Source: Bacteroidales bacterium
GTDB lineage: Bacteria; Bacteroidota; Bacteroidia; Bacteroidales; UBA1402
Assembly (NCBI GenBank): GCA_003506275.1
Contig: DOBD01000154.1
Coordinates: 1 to 5,091, forward strand
Direction of reading: 5' to 3'
DNA: 5,091 nt
This document shows, piece by piece, positions 1-5,091 of this stretch. Under the pieces are notes generated by a model, which worked only from the letters and a program-made list of their open reading frames with translations, was not told the DNA's origin and did not search any database. Within the stretch, counting starts at the first letter, position 1, and each line of letters begins with the position of its first letter. The translations under genes were made by a program, and so were the position numbers.

Positions 1-948
1 ATCCTTGCCGTATTTGGCGTAATGGCCTGAGGTTACCCAGAGCTCTTTCTGGCCAATGTGCGGGGTAATGACTTGCTGGTAGCCGAATTTCTTCTGGATG
101 CGTTTCAGGAAATCTTCCAGGCGGAGACGGAGGGCCGTGCCTTTGGGCAACCAGATGGGTAGCCCCTTGCCGACGGCTTCGCTAAACATGAAGAGTTCCA
201 ATTCCTTGCCTATCTTGCGGTGGTCACGCTTCTTAGCTTCTTCCAACAGCACCAGGTATTCATCCAATAATTTCTTTTTGGGGAAGGTGATGCCGTAAAT
301 ACGGGTCATCTGTTTGCGTTTCTCGTCGCCACGCCAGTAAGCACCAGCCACGGACAGCAGTTTAATGGCTTTGATGGGCTCGGTGGTCATCAGGTGAGGG
401 CCACGGCATAGATCGGTAAAGTCGCCTTGTGAATAGGTGCTGATGGTGCCGTCTTCGAGTTCGGTAATGAGCTCGACCTTGTAGGTTTCCTTTCGGTTGC
501 CGAAGTAACGCAGGGCTTCGTCTTTGCTGATCTGTTGACGAACCACGGCGGACTTTTGGGCGGCCAGTTCGGTCATGCGGGCTTCGATGGCGGGCAGGTC
601 GGCTTCACGGATAACGGCTTCGCCAGGATCGACGTCGTAATAAAAGCCGTTTTCGATGGCTGGACCGATACCGAATTGGATGCCTGGGTACAACTGCTGC
701 AGGGCTTCGGCCATGAGGTGGGCTGACGTATGCCAAAAGGCGTGCTTGCCTTCGGCGTCTTCCCATTTGAGGAGTTGAAGACTGCCGTCAGTATCCAATG
801 GTTTGTTCAGATCGATGGTCGCTTCGTTGAAGGAGGCGGCCAGGCAGTCCTGAGCCAGTCTGGGGCTGATGGATAGGGCTACTTCATATGAGGTGGTTCC
901 TTTGGGGTACTCCCGTACGGAACCATCGGGGAAACGTAATTGTATCAT
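1..948 (-). CDS. thrS: Threonyl-tRNA synthetase, N-terminal 316 residues (3' part outside window)
   Basis: This class II aminoacyl-tRNA synthetase joins threonine to tRNA-Thr in the cytoplasm and edits mischarged Ser-tRNA-Thr. My reverse-strand translation begins [20 protein letters not shown], the N-terminal TGS domain (about residues 1-60). The editing domain follows: HTSAH gives the HxxxH pair H73/H77, and DLCRGPH gives C181/H185, matching the zinc-like editing cluster known in E. coli ThrS (H73, H77, C182, H186). The catalytic core starts near residue 245, with a motif 1 region ending in VITPHI (P296) and then [16 protein letters not shown] at the window edge. Motifs 2 and 3 and the anticodon-binding domain lie outside. 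E. coli ThrS has about 640 residues, so roughly half is present. The ATG at 948 is chosen because the TGS domain begins right there; no Shine-Dalgarno is visible. It follows mfd by 47 bases and is probably cotranscribed with it. The editing residues seen are all intact. Confidence 0.98.
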   Translation of the reverse strand, partial: MIQLRFPDGSVREYPKGTTSYEVALSISPRLAQDCLAASFNEATIDLNKPLDTDGSLQLLKWEDAEGKHAFWHTSAHLMAEALQQLYPGIQFGIGPAIENGFYYDVDPGEAVIREADLPAIEARMTELAAQKSAVVRQQISKDEALRYFGNRKETYKVELITELEDGTISTYSQGDFTDLCRGPHLMTTEPIKAIKLLSVAGAYWRGDEKRKQMTRIYGITFPKKKLLDEYLVLLEEAKKRDHRKIGKELELFMFSEAVGKGLPIWLPKGTALRLRLEDFLKRIQKKFGYQQVITPHIGQKELWVTSGHYAKYGKD

Positions 949-965
949 AGCGTTGACTAAATGGT

Positions 966-980
966 GCGGAAATAATCCGC
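966..980 (-). other. Small hairpin in the mfd-thrS gap
   Basis: Read on the minus strand this is GCGGA-TTATT-TCCGC, a perfect 5-bp GC-rich stem with a 5-base loop, centred in the 47-base gap between the mfd stop and the thrS start. No run of T follows it, so it does not look like an intrinsic terminator. It could be an mRNA processing or stability element, or it may be chance. The thrS start codon is about 17 bases downstream of the stem, so the structure need not hide the start. Confidence 0.3.
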
Positions 981-995
981 GTTGAACGGACAAAT

Positions 996-3900
996 TTACT
1001 GCATTAATTTGAGTTGACCAAGGGCCTGGCCGATGTTTTCGATGTTTTCAATCACGAGGGAGCGCTTGCCGTTCTGTTCACGTAAGCGGCTGTTTTTGAA
1101 TGATTTTGCCAGGTAGGTCAGGATGTTGTCGAACGTGGCCGATTGGTAGAACGAGGACAATGGATTGTTGACAAAATAACCGATCAGTTGGTGATTCTTC
1201 AGAATGACTTTTTCCATACCCAGGGTTTTGGCTATTCTGCGCAGGCGAATGACCTCGATCAGATCGGCAGCCACGGATGGAATGGGACCGAAGCGGTCTT
1301 TTAGCCGTTGTTCGAAGGCACTGATCTCTTCTTCGGTTTCCAGACCGTCCATTTCACGGTACAGGCTCATGCGTTCGGGGGCGCCGGGTACATAGCTGTC
1401 GGGGAACATCATCTCCAGGTCTGATTCCACGGTGCAATCGCTGACGTAGGTATGCCCGCCTTCCCGGGTGCGTTGTTGTTCGTCGGCGTAGAGGTCGGCG
1501 AATTCTTCGTCCTTGAGTTCCTGGATGGCTTCGTTGAGGATCTTTTGGTAGGTTTCAAAGCCCAGATCGGCGATGAAGCCGCTTTGTTCGGCCCCCAGCA
1601 TGTTGCCGACTCCTCGGATATCGAGGTCTTGCATGGCGATGTTGAAACCGCTACCCAGGTCGGAGAAGGTTTCGATGGCTTGCAGGCGACGCCTGGCTTC
1701 AGGGGTGAGGGTGTTGAGCGGGGGGGAGAGCAGGTAACAGAAAGCTTTGCGGTTACTGCGCCCTACACGCCCCCTGAGTTGGTGCAGGTCGCTCAGTCCA
1801 AACTGATGGGCGTTGTTGATAATCATGGTGTTGGCGTTGGGGATGTCCACGCCTGATTCAATGATGCTGGTACAGATCAACACATCGAAGGCGTTGTCCA
1901 TGAAATCGAGGATGATTTCTTCCAGCTTGCCGCCGTCCATTTGGCCGTGGGCGATGGCGGTGCGTACGCCGGGTACGCAGCGGTGTACCCTGTCTTCCAG
2001 CTCTGCCAGGTTGTTGATGCGGTTGTTGATGAGGAAGACCTGGCCGTTGCGTCCTAATTCGAATTCGATGGCTTCTTTGAGCAAGTCGTCGTTGAGGGTG
2101 TTCAGCTCGGTTTGGATGGGATAACGGTTGGGTGGGGGCGTGGTGATGGCACTCAAATCTCTGGCACCCATGAGGGAAAACTGGAGGGTGCGGGGAATGG
2201 GGGTGGCCGTCATGGTCAGGGTATCCACATTGACCTTCAACTGCCTGAGTTTTTCCTTGACGCTGACCCCGAACTTTTGTTCCTCATCCACGATGAGCAG
2301 GCCCAGGTCGTGGAATTGGACGCTCTTGCCGATGAGTTTGTGTGTACCGATAACAATATTGAGGCGGCCTTCCTTGAGCTCGTGCAGGATGCGGCTGGTG
2401 TGGGCGGCCGAACGGGAGCGGCTCAGGTAATCGACGGTGCAGGGAAAGTTTTCCAGGCGCTTTTTGAAGGTCTTGTAGTGTTGGAAGGCCAGGACGGTGG
2501 TGGGCACCAGTATAGCTACTTGTTTATTATCGGTGACAGCCTTGAAGGCGGCTCTGACGGCTATTTCCGTTTTTCCAAAACCCACGTCGCCGCAAATCAG
2601 GCGGTCCATTGGGCGGCTGCTTTCCATGTCGGTCTTGACATCGGCCGTCGCTTTGACCTGATCCGGGGTGTCTTCGTATAAAAAGGAGGCTTCCAGTTCT
2701 TGCTGTAGGAAACTGTCGGGACTGTAAATGAATCCCTGCTCTTCTCTGCGCTTGGCGTATAAGGCAATCAACTCGCGGGCGATGTCTTTCACCTTTTTCT
2801 TTGTGCGCTCCTTCATGGTGGTCCAGGAAGCGCTGCCCAGCTTGTTGATGCGGGGTTCGGTGCCTTCCTTGCCCTTGTACTTGGAGATGCGGTGCAGGTT
2901 GTGAATGCTCACGAACAACACATCGTCGTCCTTGTACATGATCTTGATCACTTCCTGCATGTGGCCGTTGATTTCCGTGCGGAAAAGCCCACCGAAACGC
3001 CCCACGCCGTAATCGACGTGTACCACATAATCGCCAAACTGGAACTGGGTAATCTCTTTGAGCGTCAGGGCCATCTTGCCACTTCTGGCCTTGTCGGAAC
3101 GCAGGTTGTACTTGTGGTACCGTTCAAACAGCTGATGGTCTGTGAAGCAGGCGATTTTAAGGTCGTGGTCGACAAACCCTTCGTGCAACGTTTTTTGGAT
3201 GGCAGTGAAGGAGACGGGGTCACCCCTGTCTTCAAAGATACTGCGAAGCCGGTCAATTTGTTTGGCACTGTCGCTGAGCAGGTAGAGGGTATAGCCTTCG
3301 TCTTGCCACTGTTGGAAGGTGCTGCTCACCAGGTCGAAGTTGCGTCCGAACACGTCTTGCGGGGAGGTGTTGAAAGGCAGGGCTGCCTGTTTGTTGCTGG
3401 CTGGCCGTCGTCCGTATTCCACCCAACGGAAGGCTGTCGCTTTCCTGCGCAGTGCTTCACCGCTGAATAGGCCGGGTTGGTCGGATTGTTGGGCATCGTT
3501 GAAGAGTTGGTCGAGCCTCCCGCTGGCAAAATCAAGGTCGTGCAGGCAAAGTAGGGCAGACGGGGGTATGTAGCTGAACAGGGGTACTCTGGTTGAGGCT
3601 TCTACCTGGGTCTTGGGGATGATGCGGATGGCTGTTACCTGGTCTTTAGACAGCTGTGTCTCGATGTTGAAGGTGCGCAGGCTTTCCAGTTCATCTCCGA
3701 AGAAATCGAGGCGATAGGGCCATTCGTTACCCCAGGAAAAGACATCAATCAGACTGCCCCTGACACTGAATTGTCCGGGTTCATACACGTAATCCACGCG
3801 TTCGAAGCCGTAGTCGTGCAATAGCTCGATGACAAACCCGGTGTCGATGGGTTCGCCCTGGTGTAGGTCGAGCAGTTTGGTTTTCAGTTCGTGGTCGGGG

Positions 3901-4301
3901 ATGACGTTCTCGAGCAAACTTTCGGGGTAGGCCACCACGACACAAGGGTTTCCTTGCTGGAGGGTATTGAGTACATCGGTGCGCAGGATGGTGCTGCCTG
4001 GATCTTCGCCGTTGCTGAGGGTTAGTTTGAAACTGGGGGGATAAAATCGAACGTTCTCTGGTCCGAGCAGTTGCACCAGGTCCTGATAGACGTAACCCGC
4101 GCGTTCGGCGTCGTCTTCCAACACCAGGCAGGTACGTTCCAGACTGATGAACAAGGATCCCAGGCATAAGGATGTCGTAGACCCGTTCAGACCACTCAAA
4201 TGGAGGTTCTCCTTGTTTTCGGATAACAAGGAAACGCCGGCTTTCAACGCAGGATGCTGTTGGTAAAGCCGGAGCAGGGATTCAATCGCGATGCTCTTCA
4301 A
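996..4301 (-). CDS. mfd: Transcription-repair coupling factor Mfd (complete, probable TTG start)
   Basis: Mfd is a cytoplasmic ATP-driven DNA translocase that pushes stalled RNA polymerase off template lesions and recruits UvrA for nucleotide excision repair. In 1101-residue numbering, a UvrB-like module (about 1-330) includes [13 protein letters not shown] (176-188); its Walker A position reads GLNGSTTS, so it is degenerate, as usual in Mfd. The CarD-like RNA-polymerase-interacting domain (about 415-485) has [17 protein letters not shown] basic linker helix follows (about 496-520). The RecG-like motor shows Walker [10 protein letters not shown] (571-579), DEEQ (672-675), TATPIPR (698-704), [12 protein letters not shown] (811-822) and QLRGRVGRS (841-849). 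The translocation (TRG) motif spans about 868-905, and the C-terminal autoinhibitory domain D7 about 950-1101. Length is near the roughly 1150 of E. coli. The frame opens at an ATG at 4391 (1131 residues), but I prefer TTG at 4299-4301: family homology starts at [16 protein letters not shown] and the likely promoter lies between the two. All motor motifs are intact. Confidence 0.97.
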   Translation of the reverse strand: MKSIAIESLLRLYQQHPALKAGVSLLSENKENLHLSGLNGSTTSLCLGSLFISLERTCLVLEDDAERAGYVYQDLVQLLGPENVRFYPPSFKLTLSNGEDPGSTILRTDVLNTLQQGNPCVVVAYPESLLENVIPDHELKTKLLDLHQGEPIDTGFVIELLHDYGFERVDYVYEPGQFSVRGSLIDVFSWGNEWPYRLDFFGDELESLRTFNIETQLSKDQVTAIRIIPKTQVEASTRVPLFSYIPPSALLCLHDLDFASGRLDQLFNDAQQSDQPGLFSGEALRRKATAFRWVEYGRRPASNKQAALPFNTSPQDVFGRNFDLVSSTFQQWQDEGYTLYLLSDSAKQIDRLRSIFEDRGDPVSFTAIQKTLHEGFVDHDLKIACFTDHQLFERYHKYNLRSDKARSGKMALTLKEITQFQFGDYVVHVDYGVGRFGGLFRTEINGHMQEVIKIMYKDDDVLFVSIHNLHRISKYKGKEGTEPRINKLGSASWTTMKERTKKKVKDIARELIALYAKRREEQGFIYSPDSFLQQELEASFLYEDTPDQVKATADVKTDMESSRPMDRLICGDVGFGKTEIAVRAAFKAVTDNKQVAILVPTTVLAFQHYKTFKKRLENFPCTVDYLSRSRSAAHTSRILHELKEGRLNIVIGTHKLIGKSVQFHDLGLLIVDEEQKFGVSVKEKLRQLKVNVDTLTMTATPIPRTLQFSLMGARDLSAITTPPPNRYPIQTELNTLNDDLLKEAIEFELGRNGQVFLINNRINNLAELEDRVHRCVPGVRTAIAHGQMDGGKLEEIILDFMDNAFDVLICTSIIESGVDIPNANTMIINNAHQFGLSDLHQLRGRVGRSNRKAFCYLLSPPLNTLTPEARRRLQAIETFSDLGSGFNIAMQDLDIRGVGNMLGAEQSGFIADLGFETYQKILNEAIQELKDEEFADLYADEQQRTREGGHTYVSDCTVESDLEMMFPDSYVPGAPERMSLYREMDGLETEEEISAFEQRLKDRFGPIPSVAADLIEVIRLRRIAKTLGMEKVILKNHQLIGYFVNNPLSSFYQSATFDNILTYLAKSFKNSRLREQNGKRSLVIENIENIGQALGQLKLMQ

Positions 4302-4340
4302 CGTAGCTGATCGATTTAGTCGATAATTCAAATGTCGCCG

Positions 4341-4348
4341 CAAAAGTA
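4341..4348 (-). promoter_or_regulatory. Probable -7 box of the mfd promoter
   Basis: On the minus strand this reads TACTTTTG, a full match to the Bacteroidota -7 consensus TAnnTTTG used by the primary sigma factor of that phylum. Transcription would start a few bases downstream, near 4335-4337, giving a leader of about 35 bases to the TTG at 4301. No TTTG-like -33 element is seen at the expected distance, where the sequence instead overlaps the opposing -7 box. Assignment is by motif only. Confidence 0.5.
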
Positions 4349-4368
4349 TAAAATAGTTGCGAAATATA

Positions 4369-4376
4369 TACCTTTG
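4369..4376 (+). promoter_or_regulatory. Probable -7 box of the sensor-gene promoter
   Basis: The plus strand reads TACCTTTG, a full match to the Bacteroidota -7 consensus TAnnTTTG. A start site near 4380-4383 would give a leader of about 26-29 bases before the ATG at 4409. A TTG at 4357-4359 is too close to serve as the -33 element, and no TTTG is seen at the usual spacing, so the promoter may be weak or need an activator. Assignment is by motif only. Confidence 0.5.
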
Positions 4377-4408
4377 CGAGCACGACTTCAATCCAAGCGC
4401 CGATCAAT

Positions 4409-5091
4409 ATGACCTTTGGCAGATACTTTGTCCTGCTTCTTTTTTTGGCACCTGTGTTGATGGGCAAGGCCCAACCACAGCCTTATTACGCATTCGATAA
4501 CCTGGATGGCATGACCCAGCATGTCTGCGTCAGAAGCATGGCCCAGTCGGCTGATGGGATGATGTGGCTGGCAACTGAAAGAGGTCTGTATAGCTATGAT
4601 GGCTATCATGTGATCAACCGGTCGATGGGAAATGAGGTTGTGGACAGTTTGAAGGTAGGTAGCTTCAATCACTTGCTGGCTGTTGACGATAGTTTGATCA
4701 TCGGTTGTGAAAAGGGGTTGTTGTCGTTTGATTTGAAAACACATCGCTTTCGCAGTTTGGCCTATGTCGAGGGTGAAATGGTCAAGGGAATGGCCAGGAT
4801 AGGGTCTACACTCTGGGTGGCGACACGCACTGCCCTTTACAAGGATGGTCAGATACACTCACCCAGTCCGGCCAACATCATCTCTTTGTACAGCGATGAG
4901 CAACGTCTGTACATTGGCACGATGAATGCTGTTTACCGCTACTCACCCCAAACACAGCAACTGGAAACAATCACGGATGAGGTTACGTATGCCGCCTGTT
5001 TTCTCTACGATCCGCACAATCACTATATATGGATAGGAACGGCTTCTTATGTGATGGTGTGGGACATCAGGGCGATGAAGTCGGTATTTAC
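4409..5091 (+). CDS. Two-component regulator propeller (Reg_prop) sensor protein, N-terminal 227 residues (3' part outside window)
   Basis: My translation starts MTFGRYFVLLLFLAPVLMGK, a signal peptide with likely cleavage after A21 (GKA|QPQP), so the following part should sit in the periplasm. Residues 28-66 follow the usual opening of Bacteroidota propeller sensors: a DGM segment, then SADGMMWLATERGLYSYDGY (47-66). Further blade-like strands are LIIGCEKGLLSFDL (96-109), LWVATRTALYKDG (135-147), LYIGTMNAVYRYS (167-179) and YIWIGTASYVMVWDI (206-220), giving about five blades of a beta-propeller before the window ends. In this family the propeller region usually continues to a Y_Y_Y domain, one membrane helix and an output domain: a histidine kinase, a hybrid kinase with AraC-type regulator (HTCS), or a LuxR-like DNA-binding domain. 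Which one applies cannot be seen, nor can the ligand. The ATG at 4409 is the only start that precedes the signal peptide; no Shine-Dalgarno is visible. It is divergent from mfd. Confidence 0.88.
   Translation, partial: MTFGRYFVLLLFLAPVLMGKAQPQPYYAFDNLDGMTQHVCVRSMAQSADGMMWLATERGLYSYDGYHVINRSMGNEVVDSLKVGSFNHLLAVDDSLIIGCEKGLLSFDLKTHRFRSLAYVEGEMVKGMARIGSTLWVATRTALYKDGQIHSPSPANIISLYSDEQRLYIGTMNAVYRYSPQTQQLETITDEVTYAACFLYDPHNHYIWIGTASYVMVWDIRAMKSVF

Larger units (their letters stand above)
4339..4378. repeat. Imperfect inverted repeat spanning both -7 boxes
   Basis: The left arm CGCAAAAGTATA (4339-4350) and right arm TATACCTTTGCG (4367-4378) are reverse complements at 11 of 12 positions, separated by 16 bases. 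The arms contain the two opposing -7 boxes plus shared flanking bases (TA before, CG after). The match therefore partly follows from both arms being promoters, but it is longer than the box consensus requires. It could also be a binding site for a dimeric regulator; no such regulator is visible here. Confidence 0.55.
4302..4408. promoter_or_regulatory. Divergent intergenic region between mfd and the sensor gene
   Basis: This 107-base stretch separates the probable mfd start from the ATG of the sensor gene. It is A/T-rich in its middle (about 4341-4376), unlike the coding regions on both sides, and holds two outward-facing TAnnTTTG boxes. Neither start is preceded by a Shine-Dalgarno sequence, which is normal for Bacteroidota. 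If the longer mfd frame (ATG at 4391) were used, the gap would shrink to 17 bases and the promoter of mfd would have to lie inside the sensor gene. Confidence 0.7.

Noticed and set aside
98..726. Short plus-strand open frames (98-298 and 535-726)
   Set aside because: Both are antisense to thrS, which continues without a break through residue 316 with its editing residues in place.
966..980. Intrinsic terminator for mfd
   Set aside because: The stem is only 5 bp and is followed on the minus strand by ACCATTTAG, not by a T-run; on the plus strand it is likewise not followed by a T-run.
949..995. T-box riboswitch or E. coli-style thrS operator before thrS
   Set aside because: The gap is only 47 bases, too short for a T-box leader, and the single 5-bp hairpin with loop UUAUU does not mimic the tRNA-Thr anticodon arm.
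1452..3470. Several plus-strand open frames (1452-1856, 2112-2681, 2892-3470)
   Set aside because: They lie antisense to the strongly conserved mfd motor and RID regions, have no recognisable domain and no start context. They are side effects of mfd codon use.
3781..4167. Minus-strand open frame of 128 codons, very rich in Arg and Pro
   Set aside because: It is an out-of-frame reading within mfd on the same strand; its composition is that of a shifted frame rather than of a real protein.
4357..4379. Direct repeat TTGCGA at 4357-4362 and 4374-4379
   Set aside because: Six bases repeated twice in an A/T-rich promoter is weak, and the second copy is part of the -7 box and inverted-repeat arm; I do not call it as a separate site.
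4388..4858. Minus-strand open frame of 156 codons
   Set aside because: It lies opposite the propeller sensor, whose plus-strand frame has a signal peptide and blade repeats. The antisense frame shows no domain, and it overlaps the promoter region.

Overview
The window holds three protein genes and a short divergent promoter region. It looks like a member of the Bacteroidota. The evidence is the protein styles of ThrS and Mfd, the lack of Shine-Dalgarno sequences before all three starts, Bacteroidota-type -7 boxes (TAnnTTTG) in the one real intergenic gap, and a periplasmic 'two-component regulator propeller' sensor, a family typical of that phylum. Genus cannot be decided from this sequence.

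Layout: positions 1-948 (minus strand) encode the first 316 residues of threonyl-tRNA synthetase (thrS), cut by the left window edge. After a 47-base gap, positions 996-4301 (minus strand) encode a complete transcription-repair coupling factor Mfd of 1101 residues, most likely started from a TTG codon. The reading frame stays open up to an ATG at 4391, but that start would lie upstream of the apparent promoter. Positions 4302-4408 are the intergenic region, with two back-to-back -7 boxes forming a near-perfect inverted repeat. Positions 4409-5091 (plus strand) encode the N-terminal 227 residues of a secreted or membrane-anchored beta-propeller sensor, cut by the right edge.

mfd and thrS are on the same strand, close together and with no terminator visible between them, so they are probably cotranscribed, mfd first. 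Both are housekeeping genes: one couples stalled RNA polymerase to nucleotide excision repair, the other charges tRNA-Thr. The sensor gene is transcribed away from them and has no obvious functional tie to repair or translation.

I found no RNA gene, mobile element, CRISPR array or clear new system. The points most worth a second look are the symmetric divergent promoter, the TTG start of mfd, and the output domain of the sensor beyond the right edge.
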